Origin: Toxoplasma gondii ME49
Lineage: Eukaryota; Apicomplexa; Conoidasida; Eucoccidiorida; Sarcocystidae
DNA length: 64,000 nucleotides
Assembly (NCBI RefSeq): GCF_000006565.2
Contig: NC_031475.1
Location: 3,249,189-3,313,188 of the forward strand
Direction of reading: 5' to 3'
Shown here: one piece after another, positions 1 to 12,036 of the stretch
How the letters are laid out: every line of letters starts with the position of its first letter
Numbering within the stretch: the stretch's first letter is position 1
Notes under the pieces: model-generated
Databases searched by the model: none
The model's input: the letters and a program-made list of their open reading frames with translations, nothing else
What the model was told of the DNA's origin: nothing
Program-made: the position numbers and the translations under genes

Positions 1-2431
1 TCTTTCGTCTCAGTTTAAAACGAAGTTATCTTCACCGATTTAGCCTACCTGACAAAGGCCAATGCAGAAGCGCGTGAAGTACATGACGGCGAGACTCGAA
101 GAGGAAGAGAAAACGTAAAGTCCTGCGCTAAGACATCCGAGAGAGGCGACTAACAACCACTTGGCTCCCAGATGCTGGTACGAGACACCTGAGAAAAGGA
201 GGAAAAAAAAGGCGAAGAAAAGAGACGCCTGTGGCACGAAGAGATTTTCCGGTGTTCCGGTGAACTCGTGTGAAGCTTGTGACACCCTGTTCGTGGAACT
301 ATGCAGAAGCGTTTCTCCTTTTCATGAAGAGAAGCATGCATGCATGCTTGAAGGCGCTTGGGTCGTGGCTTCCCGAAGAAGCGCTCTTCCCTCTGTAGGT
401 GTACAACCGTTATTGTACCCTCCTCGTTCTTTTCTGTCTCTGCAGTTTCCTTCGCTTCTCTGGTTTGTTCTGTTCTTCTCCCCCTTTCCCTCGCCTTCCA
501 GTTCCCTATTCAGCTCTTCGTCTCCGTCCTTCCTCCTGCTCTCTCTGTATCTCTCCGTTCTCCTTCCTTCTCCCGACTGCACATTTTCATGGTTCTCGCT
601 CCCTTTCTCTCTCTCTCTTTCTCTCTCTGTCTGGCGTCCATGTCTCTCTCGTTCTTTCCTTTCTGTTTCCTTCTTCCTCAGTTGCTCTGCTTGCCGCGCT
701 CTTCTCTCTGTTTCCCACCTGCAAACATAGTTCCGACGACGAGTCCGAAGTACACGAGCGATCCGAGCAGGCTCTGTTCGAGGAACGCCATCTGCGGGAA
801 GTGTTCCTGAAGTTCCCCCAGAACGGCTGGAATCACTCCGTGGTCGAAGTTGCACAAGCTCGACATGAGAAGCATGCAGACAAGCGGAAAATACCTCCCA
901 GTCGTCTCCCCAGCGGATGCGGTTCCAGAGAGAGAGGCGGCGACTCCCGCATGTTCGCCCACGCTGACCAGGGCTTTCTCCGGCTTCTCAGCGTCAGCGA
1001 GAGCTTCTGCAAACGCCTTCGACTCTTCTCTGCATTCACCCGCGAGCAAAGGCTTCCGGAGGCCGCGCGAAGCCAGACACAGCTCTTCCTGAAGGCTGAT
1101 GGGCGCGGCCTCCTGTCTCGGCAGACGCGCTTGCGAAAGACAAGAGCGCAGACCTGTCCTCGGAACATCTGCGCAAACAGAGAGAGACCGCGAGAATCCC
1201 CGAAGAAAAAAAGGCAAATCAGGCAACGCATCAAACCATACGCCCCCAGTGCGCACAACTTGACATGCGGCATGTGGAGGCAACTGTTGTGGATGTAGCG
1301 ATTGCGAAGATCATCGAGACGCGCCTGCGGACACAGCTCCATATATGTATATATAAATCAGACATGTATATTGGTATAGATATAAGTGTATTTATAAGGA
1401 GTTGTATCCTTGGTTACACTTTGATTTGAACGAGCACTTGGATGACGACCCTCTTTCCAAAGTGTTCCTTGAACGGACTCGTTTGCGCGGCTGGAGCCCA
1501 ACAGCCTGTGTTCATCTATGCCGATGCATCTGATGATTTACGAATCAGTCTCTATCGATCCGCGCGTATTCACTTGTGAATCTGCCTCTCTCTCGTCCGT
1601 TGGAGACACACAGTTGCGTTTTTCATCTGTTCTGCATCTCGAAAAGTCCACTTTGTCTCAGGGGTCTCGACGCCACAAAATGCCCGCCCTGCTCCGCCGC
1701 AGAGACGAAAGCGGGAGCTTTCTGGAGATTTTGTCTCCTTTTCTGGAAGACGTCCTTGGGCGTCACACGCAGTGGTCCGCGGAGGCTTCCTGCAGACAGC
1801 TCCACTCACCGTCTGGAAGATGAGACACCTGCGCATGCGATTGCGCGTCTGCGGCGCAGTTTATCGCCGGCTCCCCATGGCGACCTAGCCCCGGGACGCG
1901 TGGGGTGTATGTACACCCCAGAGAGGCGCTGCTCGGAGCGGAACTGGGGATTACGATTCGAGGCTGGATGCGGACCTCTTTCTTCTGCAGTTCGCTGTGC
2001 TGCTCCTGCGCCAGGTAGACCGCCTCGAGCGAGGCCTTTCGACGACCAGCTTGGTCGTTCGCTGCGAGAAAGAAAGTGAGGCGCGCGGCGTCTTTTTCCA
2101 GATTCTCGAAGCCACTTGGGAGATCGACTTTTCTCGCCAGATGGAGGGAGGAGGCCGTCTGGACTCCGAGTTCTTCCGAGTTCAGGCGAGACGCACCGAT
2201 GAAGTCTGGGGAGATAGTGCCAAGGCTCCTCCACGTCTTTTGGGGTGAAACGTACTCTCGACTGAAGGGAGACTTTGAGCGCTTGTCAGGAGCGCCCAGA
2301 GACGGGGGAAACGCAGCCTGCAGAGCAGGTGAGTGCATGCGACCAGAGGGCGGGGAGGCCCTCTGGGAAGGCGCAGACGTGAACAGATGCACAGGGCGAG
2401 GCGCCAGACTCTCGGGGGCGAAGGTCTCCAT
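1..2431 (-). CDS. Major facilitator superfamily transporter, N-terminal part (3' end outside window)
   Basis: Three exons are visible: 2431-1810, 1168-719 and 188-49. Junctions are in phase 1/1, 1/1 and 0, and each has GT-AG ends. The gene continues past the left edge after the donor at 48-43. The start is the ATG at 2431-2429. The first exon encodes about 207 hydrophilic residues. Exons 2 and 3 then encode successive membrane helices: one starting YFPLVCMLLMSSLCNFDHG, one around FLEQSLLGSLVYFGLVVG, one around WLLVASLGCLSAGLYVF, and a fourth ending in FTRFCIGLCQ. The spacing and the short loop GVSYQHLGAKW between helices 2 and 3 fit an MFS fold, perhaps the Spinster-like branch. Only 404 codons lie in the window, so the substrate cannot be called. 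Exon 1 carries a copy of the dispersed palindrome (1902-1919), read as CTYTP. Intron 2 (189-718) is extremely pyrimidine-rich on the plus strand in its central part. Confidence 0.75.
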
Positions 2432-3815
2432 TTCATTGGCAGAGCGAAAAACGGATGTTCAAAAGAGAAGTCGACGAAAGGAGATGGACTGGAGGGAGAT
2501 GGACAGGAAGGATAAGGACAGACAGCAGGTGGAATAGGAAGGTGATGAAGAGGAGAGACGGGTGAAAAATGGGAGAAGGAAAGAGCTGCATGGAGACGCG
2601 AGAGGAGCCTTCGCGTTCCTTTTTTTCAGAGGAAAGGAGAAATCCCAGCTCTTCTCGCCCGGCTAGCTCAGAGAGGAAACGAAACTCCATCCACATACAC
2701 CTACACATATATGTATATCTTTATTTTTATACGTATATTTAACTTTAATTTATTCGCGTACGAGAAAAACCGGAAGGGCAGCCAACGCTAGTCCTGAAGA
2801 TCGCTGTAGCTCGAGCGTTCGCGCGAGCTGTCGCAGGTCAAGACAAGAGCGAAGTCAGGAAACGAGGGGAAAGGCTTTACATTGCCCCGGAGAAATCGGG
2901 GAGAAGCGCGTGTCTCAGATCCACAGATCCCATAATTCATCCAAGAGAGAAACGGAGTCGTCTCCCAGACGCTGAGATCTTCCCGAACGAACTCAAAGCA
3001 GGGGCGTCCCCGTGCAACTGAGAAGAATGGGTAATTGTGCTCGCAGCGGACCCCAGTCTTTTTTCTCACATCTGCAGAAGCCTACTTTTTCACTCGAAGA
3101 AACAAGCGTTTTTTCGCTTGGAAAAGCAGATGGAAACGCAGCGACGAGGCTGGACCATCGAATGAAGGCGAGGAGAAAAGCGACGAAAAAGGAAGAGAAA
3201 AGACGAGGGAACAGGTGAGACAGCCGGTCTGGCAAGCACGCTCTCGAGCTGTCAAGACACTACTGGAGGCTGTCGAGCGGCGCAGAGAGGCGGCGAGGGG
3301 TGAGGGAGCAAGAAGGAAAAGGGACTTTGGGAGGAAAACAGCAGAGCTTTTCGCGGCTCCTGTGCAGGAGGAAGAGAACTTACAAGTCTCTTAGCAAATG
3401 TTAGACTGAATCTTCCCTCAGGAACGCGAGAAACGCGGAGAAAAGGGGGGAGGGTGCTGACACGCGGGGAGAGAGCGAGAGAGACGCGCTTTCAGTCTTT
3501 AAGCTCGTAGAAAGCCAGATAAAATGCGTAAGTCCATCAAACAGACGAGAAGGAAGCGAAGAAGAGAACACGACTGGCCTCAAAGAGAAGTTGGGAAGAC
3601 ACTCCAGGGAAAGAAGACGCAAGGAATCCGCCGTCCTGTTTGCGAAGGGCACTGGGACGCCGAAGGGACCAATCTCAAAAAAAGTCGAAATTTCGCATAG
3701 GCACGCTTTCCTAATTTTTATAAAGAACTCCAGATGCACCTCATCATCGAATGCCTTCACACATCACTCTCGCTTTTCCCACTTTTATCTCCTTTGTCAT
3801 ACATACATATATATG

Positions 3816-3865
<50 letters not shown>

Positions 3866-4820
3866 TGTATATATATGTAAATATATGTATATATATGTAT
3901 ATAGATAGATATGGATAAATGTATGTTTGCCTATAAAAGAGTCTCTGGATTGACACCATTTTCGTCGGGTAATGCGGACTTGTGGAGAGTTTGTGTTTCG
4001 CTCCGAAAGTGCACAAAGGTGATGGTGGCCCTAGAGATACCTGCGGGAAAACAGGATTTCTCTTCCGATGGCTTTTTTGCGAAAGCGGCAGAAAACCCAG
4101 AGTCAAAGGCGTACTGTTAGAATCCTTTTCCGTGTAGCAGGTAGAAGTTCTTCCCTCTTTCGACCGAGAGGGAACTGCGTTTTACTGCCTCTGCAGGGTG
4201 AAGCCTTCGAGGGAAACCACGAATTCCGCTCTGACGGCAATCCGACAGGGGGGACTACGGAAGCGAAAACTGTGATGATATTCGTATAAAGGTAATTCGC
4301 AGATGTTCGTTTATCAGGCGGAAGTCCGGGAAGAGACAAAGAACCTGGGGAACGTGAACACAGTTGTGCAAGTTGCCGCTTCGTGAGGAGACGAACTCTT
4401 TGTCTACAGAGAAATCCGACACAGAAGGCGAGGGAACTCGCAACGCGTTTTCCGGAGAAACCTTTGCCATGGCCGCTTCGGGGACTTGGGAGAAATCGCG
4501 AAGGTTCGCGGGAGAAAGGGCGGCATCTAGTCCACCGCGTTTCGGGAAGAAGACACCCAGACGGCTGATGAAGGCCGCAGCAGCTTCCGCGTCTTCCCCA
4601 GCACGATGTACGGAGATGGTGAAAACATGGGCATCTAACTCAAATGAACAAATAATCAGAGTACCTCGAATACTGAATACGGACCATTACAAGGTTCAGA
4701 CAACCAAGTTTTGACGAGTCGATCACCACGCACATTCTTCCCTCCTCGGCGGCTTTTGATGGTTTCGCCATATTCAGTTTGAAATCTGTTGAGGTCCCAG
4801 CATTTTTAAACGCCCGCATC
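2432..4820. other. Intergenic: transporter 5' side and ALAS 3' side
   Basis: This 2.4 kb stretch lies upstream of the transporter start and downstream of the ALAS stop. I found no convincing gene. The minus strand has a modest open frame at 2788-3069 and the plus strand one at 3035-3394, but neither joins to neighbouring exons or shows a known motif. The stretch contains the largest TA/TATG microsatellite of the window (about 3800-3912). It should include the ALAS 3' UTR and the transporter promoter. Confidence 0.5.
3800..3912. repeat. TA/TATG microsatellite, about 110 bp
   Basis: Alternating TA and TATG units run almost uninterrupted, ending in a GATA-like tail. It is the longest simple repeat in the window and lies between genes. 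Such tracts are common in coccidian intergenic DNA and vary in length between strains. Confidence 0.9.
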
Positions 4821-7800
4821 CTAGGCGCGAACTTCGACGCGACCCCGAGACGCGACTCCTACCGCTTCACCCTCCCTTCCCTCTGTCCAGAGTCTTTCAG
4901 CGTCCGCCACTTCCGCGGCCTGAGGAGAAGCACCCTCTTTTCTTTCGTTCCATCCGTCTCTCTCCCGAGAGAGAAAGAGAGAAGACGCGCAAGAGGCGCC
5001 ACTGGAGGCAGAGTCGCGCAGCTTGTCGACTGCATGCACCTGTTGCTTGTCCGGTTGTCGCTCTGAGAAGAAAAACTGGGCTTCAAGAAGCATACGCAGC
5101 AACTCTTTCGCAGACTCCCCACTCTTCTCTTCACACTCGCGCAGTCCGGCCTCCACGCTCGCTTCTCCAGATCCCCACAGAGGCGTCTCGGAGGGGAATC
5201 TCTTCTCCACTGCATGCGGCCCCACCAAGAGGCCCCGCTGCTCCTTGAACGCGGTCGCGCGCATCAATCCCAACACACTCCAGACCTGCGGAAGCGTTGA
5301 AAACGTTGGATCCCACAGTGGAGAGCAGGTGGAGAAATCGACTCAGCATCACAGTAAACTGTTGCGGAACCAAGAAAAATCTACGGACAAACCAAACCCT
5401 ACAGGGCGGTGAACGCTCGCAACGCGCGTCTCTTCAACTCTTCAAACAAGACAGACTGAGACGCAAGGCATTCGATTCGCACCACTTCTGAAAATTCCAG
5501 AAGTTTCTCCACCTTCTCTGTCCACTCCTCTATCGCAGATACGAAGAAGTCCCGGTGATTATGTGATGAGTTATCTTTTGAGGGAGAAGGCGGAGAGCGA
5601 CCTCCACGCCCTCATGCGGGAGAAGCTGAAGACACGACGACGGTGCAGCTCTATATCCGGGGGAAACTGGAAACACTACGATCTGCCTTGGGAGCGTCAT
5701 ATCTCCAATTCAAAAATGGAAAATATAATGCTTACAAATATTGGATAGACATTTAGAAGTTTTCTCCTTATAGCATTCAACACGTATTACATAGTTAACC
5801 TTTTAAAAAAGAGTAAACAAATCCCTTTTCCTTTCGAAATTAAGGTGTCTCCTTTTAGACAACAAAAGGGTAGTTCACATCGCTTTTCAGGCGCACGAGA
5901 GACCAGAGTTCCGTATAAACGCGTTTTCACTGCCTAGTTAGAAAAAGGACTTCATGCCCAGCAACATACCTGGTCAAGAGCATCTACAAGATTGAGGACG
6001 TCGTCGTAGGAGTGGAGAGGCCCCGGAGTGACGCGCAAGCGCTCCGAACCTCGAGGCACTGTGGGGTAGTTGATGGGCTGTATGTACAGCTGAGAAGAGC
6101 GGACACAGAGGAACAGACGAAAACGCAGAAGAGAGAATGAAGACGTGGTTGGAATTCGAGGAAACGAAAAGAGGGAGGACTGTCCTGCGCTCGCTGTAAG
6201 GAAGGCCGAACAGTCTTCCTTTTGACCCACTTTCCTTTCACACAGATCCGGTGCATTTGTGTGAGTTTCATCCCGACTTCTCGGGGGGATTTGCAAACAC
6301 ATGAAGCGACTCAGCTTTGGTTTGCTGCCTGATTAGACTACTGTTGAAAGATGGAATTTGCTTTAGATTTTCAATTTACCGATTTAGGAAACGGACCGGG
6401 AAGGAAAAGACCCTCCTCCACTTGTCCTGGAACAGCGCGCGCATGCATCGAAACCCCACAGGGGTGCTTCTGGACTGGACACCTGCTTGGACTCTTCTTT
6501 GGAAACGAACAGAGTGGAACTTGGTGAAAAGCCTTTCTTCTTTCAAGTTGCTGGCAAGCACTTTGTTTTGACTTTTTAAAGCAGCCTGTTCAAGATCTTT
6601 CTCTGTGGCTTTTTCCAGCACTGTTCTTCCGCCGTACCTTGTGCTCGTGGAGCAGGAGGTCGGAAGCGCGTTTGCATGCAATCGGGCAACCGACAAGAAG
6701 GGGGACAATGTGGCTCGGATTCAGGAGAACGGGGAAGTCCCGAGACAGCAGAAGCGTCTTCAGCTGCGTCGCGCGCAACTGCTGAAGGTACCGCTCGGTG
6801 CTGGAAAAGAAGAAAAAGGTGAGAAAGGGAGACGACTGGAGAGTGAACTACAAGGAGCGGACAGAGGCTACGGGGAAGAAGACAGCGAGGAAAATCCGAG
6901 ACAGGGAGAGGCCAGGAACAGATGAAGGAGTGCAGGACGCGAGAGACACACGATGGGCAAGACAGAAGGAGTAAAATGTGCGACAGAGACGGAAGATAGA
7001 GAAGAGAAAGAGAGCAACGGAGCACACAGAGAAGAAACTTCTTGTCTCCGCGGAGGCATGAACAAAGTGGGGGAGACTAAGTCTTCAACCGCAGCCAGCA
7101 CCGTGTGTCCAGAGAGAAGGAGCAGAGGGACAAGAAAAGGAGAAAAAAGAGAAGGCAAGCGAAAGCTAGAAAAAGCAATAACGAAGGAGAAGAAGAGAGC
7201 GAAGTTGGAGATAACGAAAAGACGAATCAGTCTGAGGAGCCTTACGACGAACGACGAAGGTATCTGATCGAAGCGGTTGCCGCCGCCGCCACGGCCGGCG
7301 GCACTGAGGACGTGAAGATGAAACCGGCTAGAAAAAAAGGAAAAAACGAGAGACTTTAACAGAAAGGAATTGCGGAACAGAAGGCAGAAACTACTGACAA
7401 AAAGGGTGAATACCGCGGCATGAAGACCGTGGAAAACTCGAGGAAACGGTGAGACGACAAGCAGGAAACACACAACGCCAAACGTTAGCACCACACAGCA
7501 GAGACGAAGGAGACAGTGCACAGACAGAGAGGCAAAGATTCCAGACAAGAAAGAACGAGAGACTACTTAGAGTCGACGTAAAAAGGAGAAGCACATGGAG
7601 AGAAAAAAGATGACTGCTCCGAACAGAGGAAGCCAGAATGAGGAAGGAACAGACATGAAAGACGCCATCCACGCACTCCAGACTGTAGTTGGCTGTGTAA
7701 GTCTCAGTTCTCGACGCCAGATATCTCGTTTCCTTTTGGAAATGCACTTTCCACCGCAGTCCATGTTACGTTTTTGCTTGAGAATCACGCGGAGCGTCCG

Positions 7801-10684
7801 AATTCGGGCATTTGAACAAGGCATGTCCTTTTTTTTCGTCTCACTTCAGGAGAGAAGCTCCCTCTGACCTGAGAGCCTTTCCTCACCTGCATACGAACGA
7901 ATGCAGTCGATCAGAGTTGCCATACCCGCCACGTAGCCGCCGAAGACGCCGACAGCCTTCGCCAGCGTCCCTGGAAGTCGGAGAGAAAAGAAGAAACAAC
8001 AAAACACACCGTAGAGGAAGAGAAATGAGACAAAGAGATCCGCAGCGGAAAAAGGAAGGAAGAGTGCACTCAGTGAGAAGGAGAGACGATGAAAGGAGAA
8101 CGAGAAGGAAGCGAGAGTAGAAGAGAAGAAGGGAAGGCACGAAGCAGAAGAAAACAACACAGCGAGAAGAGCACGAGCGCAACTGTGAGACGAAACGGAG
8201 AGCAAACGCCATACGAGGACCCGACCATGAAAAAAAGACGAGGACTTGACTTTCCTACACACCATTGATGAGGTCGACGCGCAGTTGCTGTCCGGACTGT
8301 TCAGTAACGCCGCCGCCCGTTCGGCCGTACATGCCGACGGAGTGGACTTCATCGATGTACGTGAGAGAGTTGAATTTTTCTGCCAAGTCACAGATCTCCT
8401 TCACAGGCGCCACACTGCCGTCCATGCTGTAGATACTCTCGAAGACAATCAGCTTCGGGACATCCGCCGGGGCCGCAGCGAGCAAGCTCTCCAAGTGAAT
8501 CAGGTCGTTGTGCCGGAAAATACGCTTCGCGCAGCGCGCGCCTCGAATGCCTGCAATGATGGACGCGTGGTTTTTCTCGTCAGAGAAAATGTGCAAGTTC
8601 GGAAGCAACTTCCCCAAAGTCGACAGCGTCGCCTCGTTCGCCACGTACCCTAAAACGCACCGGAAAAGAGCAAGAGGAGAGCGCAGGAAGAAGCGAGAGA
8701 AGAAGAGAGAGAAGAAGAGAGAAAAGACAGGCAAGCACACGAAGGAAAATGGCTGATTGAGAAAAGGGGAAGGAGATCAAAGTTTGAGAAGAATCGGCGG
8801 AAATGTCATACGCGCAGAAGGACAACAATCAGACTGTGTATTCATGTGGCGCGTCTAAATCTAGCGAAGTTTCCTTCTTTCCTCTGTTCCCCCTTCCTGG
8901 TTTCCTGCACCCGTGTTCTTCTTCCCCCTTCTCTTCTTCTCATCTTGTCACCTCCGTCTTCTTCGCCGCATCCCAATTTCTTGAGTTTTTTGTGTTCTTT
9001 CACACTCCGCTTGAGCGCCTCTCTTGCGCCTGAACGTGAAATATCCGCGAATATCCAGTCTGCTCTGCCGTTACTCTCAATCACTTCTCTCGCTGTGCTG
9101 CCCTTCTTCCGTCATTCTTCTTTACGCATCCGCTCTTCCCCTCCCTGCTCTGTTGCTTCCCTTCTTTGCTTCCTCTGTGTCGTTCTCCTCTTCTCCCTTT
9201 TCTGCTTTCATTCCTCCACTCTCTCGTTTCTCCGTTCGCTCTTTCCGTCGTTCGTTCCCTCTCCTCTTCTGCTGCGGCTCGTACCGGAGGTAAAGAGGAG
9301 GGCCGCTTCCTTGCCGTGGAGAGCAGCCAGCTCGCGTTCGAGCTCCAAGTGGAAGGTGCAATTTCCGCTGATGTTGCGTGTGCCTCCAGCTCCCGCGCCT
9401 GCGGCGTCCAACGCCTCGTGGGCTGCCTGATGCATTCAGAGATCGAAAAACTGAAAACCGATCCTTGCAGACTGGCGTCACAAAGGAGCGCGAATCAGCT
9501 GGAGTTTCCCAGCTCATGTTTTATAAAAGGAGCGACTGAAAACATGTAGCGAGTCCATATCCCCCCTTCTCAGGCCTTCTCCTCCTCCCCCCTTCCTTTC
9601 TTTCCTCTTTCTGTCTCCCTCCTCCGCTTTCTTTCTCGTCCTACTCTTTCTTCACTCTCTCTCTCCCTTGCGCCCTCCGCCTCCTGTCTCTCTGTCGTCC
9701 CATTTCCTCTCTCTTCCTGTCTCTCTTCTTTCTTTTCCTCTTCAATTCTCCTGTCCGCTACGCACCCAGCTTTATTTCCGACATCTCTCTGCTTCCTCTC
9801 CCTGTCTCCTGTCTGCTAGGCACCAACGTTTATTTTCGATTTCTTTCTGCTTCCCCTTCCGGCCTCACTTGAATGACGACTGGGTTCTGACCCATGCCTA
9901 GGTAGTCGTTCGAGCACCACAGCTGTACTTCAGTCTGCGAGAGCTGTTTCGCGACATTGGCGACGGCCTCGGAAGCGACAGTTTCAGATGCTTCTTCGTT
10001 GACCGATTGACACATCCACCTGTCCGCTTCTTCTTGCGCGCCTGGTGCGCCTGCCGCCTCTCTCCGTATCTCTGTGCCTCCCTCTGCGTTCGGCGACGCC
10101 GCGGCGGCCTCGCGAGCACCTTGGGCTCCAGATCCCGCAGACTCTGCGTCGCCCTCCCAGCCGCTTTGTCGGTCGAAGAAGATCGCCGCGGTCGGGAACG
10201 CCCCGCGCTTCCGCTGCAGCTGCGCAAAGACGCGGTAGCGGCCCTCTGCATGCAGTTCGTTTATGGCCGCCGTGAAACGCTGCTCGTAGAAGAACGGAGA
10301 CAGCGCCGAAGCGCCCGCCGCCTCGCCCTCGAGACCCTCCAAGTCCGCCTTCGACTCCAGCAGAGAAGCCACCGGCGCGGCCGCGGTCAGAGCGTCCGTG
10401 GAGCCCAAGGCGTCGCCGCGGCTCTCGAGGCCTGCGGCTGCAGAGGGCGCAGGAGACGGCGGAAAATGCTGGTGGTTGAGAGTGGTGGCGCGCATGACTG
10501 CAGGCAGCGTGGAGGAGTCGAATTTCGAGGCTACCGGGCAAAAGGCGCGAAACGGAAAGAGCGAGGTCAGAGACTGGTTCGTGTGTCGAGACAAGAAAGG
10601 GCACAGGTGCGAAGACGCAGCCAGCGACGCGGCCGCGCGACGAGCACGAGCGGCCGTCGGAGACGGACGCACCAGGCGAGACAT
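4821..10684 (-). CDS. ALAS: 5-aminolevulinate synthase, mitochondrial (8 exons)
   Basis: ALAS is PLP-dependent and condenses glycine with succinyl-CoA, the first step of heme synthesis in the mitochondrial matrix. Exons: 10684-9869, 9426-9285, 8649-8263, 7970-7887, 7327-7246, 6800-6638, 6089-5970 and 5285-4821. All junctions are GT-AG and in phase, giving 752 residues. The ATG at 10684 opens an Arg/Ala/Ser-rich presequence ([20 protein letters not shown]) with two Cys-Pro motifs near residues 28 and 49. Core signatures in order are [52 protein letters not shown], then [18 protein letters not shown], which carries the PLP-binding lysine. After these come [22 protein letters not shown] and [14 protein letters not shown]. 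Exon 8 adds an unusual C-terminal tail of about 145 residues, rich in Glu and Arg, with no recognised domain. The upstream neighbour is TBP, transcribed the opposite way. Long antisense frames over exon 1 are codon-composition shadows. Confidence 0.96.
5286..5969 (-). other. ALAS intron 7 with an AT-rich island
   Basis: This intron lies between the exon ending in the INYPTVPRG block and the C-terminal exon. Its segment at about 5740-5900 is clearly more AT-rich than anything around it and contains runs such as TTTTAAAAAAG. It could be ordinary intron drift or a nuclear fragment of mitochondrial DNA. The sequence alone does not decide. Confidence 0.6.
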
Positions 10685-11474
10685 CTCGACTTTCAGAGAA
10701 TGAAGGGAGCAGGAAACGCAGAGAGAGAGGAGGCGCAAAGGCAGGAAGAGACGCGCAAGAGGGAGGGAAAGACAGAGAGGAGCGCGAACGGAAGGGTCGC
10801 GGAGCGACAGGAACAGAGGAGAGCGAGACGCCACAGCAGGGAGACGGGAGACCAAAGAGGACAGACGACGAGAAGATTAGAGCGACGAGAACTGGAGAGA
10901 CTGACAAGAAAACTGGGGCTCCGGGCGGGGGGGGGGGACAAAGGGGAATTTCTTCACAGTGCTCAGGGCTACGAAGAAAGAGCAGCGGCGCCGCGCACAC
11001 AGACGAGGAAGACGAGGATTTGCAATCGAAGCACAAACCCGTGAGGATTTCGATCTGCCAAGCTGGGCCTCCCGGCACGCGTGGATTCCTCGCCTCGAGA
11101 GAGACGCAAAACGTAAATTCATTCACCAGAGAATCGTCACAGGACAAATCCTCTCTCCTGGAAACGTGGCAGGCGGCGGGGCCGGCCCTTCACAGGATCG
11201 CGCGATCCGCAGACCTCTTTCTCTACGGTGTCTGTACACCCAGGTGAGGTCTTTGAGACGATCAACTGAGACGTCAGCCGAGCGAAAAGAGGTCTTTCTC
11301 TACAAAAAAGCGGATCAGTGGGGTCTCCGCCACCTCAACGCTCTGTACATGCATAAAATCTAAATCGATCGTGAACTGCGGCTTCCGGGTTTCTCCCAAT
11401 CGCTGGAGGGGAAGCGAGCCAAGGGCGACGGGCCTTTCCGTCCCTGTCGGAACGCCGGCGAATCTTCCCTTTCT

Positions 11475-11492
11475 CGGGTGTACATACACCGG
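11475..11492. repeat. Dispersed palindrome, core GGTGTAYRTACACC
   Basis: This is a nearly perfect inverted repeat, CGGGTGTACATACACCGG. Its TTCTCGGG-type left flank is shared with the copy at 12021-12036. Other copies are at 1902-1919, 11227-11240 (one mismatch), 14922-14935, 40419-40432 (partial) and 41720-41739 (perfect 20-mer). Read in the minus frame, this copy and the one at 12021 both give SGV-x-TPEK. Confidence 0.8.
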
Positions 11493-12020
11493 AATTCCAG
11501 CCGCATTTCCCCCTGGTGGTGCGGAGAGAAGGAACCGACAACGAGGGGTGGAAAGCGGCTACTCTGCGTCCTCGAGAGGGCGACAAAAAACCCAAGGCGA
11601 CGGCGTGGCACCGCGGAAGTTCGTTCCGGGAATTTCTTGCGCCTGGAATCTGCGAGTTCTCAGTGTGTCGCGACTTCTCGCGGTTCCTACCGACAACGAA
11701 AGCAGCGACGGCCCAAGCGAACCCGTCGCAGTCACTGCACAAGACAGCAGCGATGCGAGTTTCCGCGGCCAGAGAGAAAATAAAACAGAAAGAAACCCGG
11801 AAGAAAACGAAGAAAACGAAGAAAACGTTGCCAAACAGGCGCCGTAAAGAGCTTTCTGTCGCGAGGCCCTGGAACTGCCCCGCAATGTCGCCGGCACATC
11901 CAGGTGTCTCTGTCGCTGTCGGCCGACGTAGACGAGCAGGCGTTGTTGAGGTCTGCATGTCAGCTTTGTCCCCTAATTTTTCACAAACACGAAAAAAGGC
12001 GTCTCTTTTGCTTGTTTTCT

Positions 12021-12036
12021 CGGGTGTATGTACACC
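12021..12036. repeat. Dispersed palindrome, core GGTGTATGTACACC
   Basis: This is a second clear intergenic copy of the same inverted repeat. It shares TTCTCGGGTGTA with the copy at 11475, so similarity extends beyond the palindrome itself on one side. It lies in the ALAS/TBP divergent intergenic region. Confidence 0.8.

Noticed and set aside
322..855. 177-codon minus-strand frame inside the transporter
   Set aside because: It is translated CT-rich intron sequence (Glu/Arg repeats) plus a shadow of exon 2.
2788..3069. Protein-like minus-strand frame (FEFVREDLSVWETTPFLSWM)
   Set aside because: It could be a terminal exon, but I found no upstream exon with matching phase and no known motif, and opposite-strand frames overlap it.
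9984..11147. Long antisense and overlapping open frames over ALAS exon 1 (up to 387 codons on the minus strand, 345 on the plus)
   Set aside because: They overlap the ALAS presequence and first catalytic block in other frames. They are Arg/Ser-rich shadows of GC-rich coding sequence, and the long one begins upstream of any supported exon.
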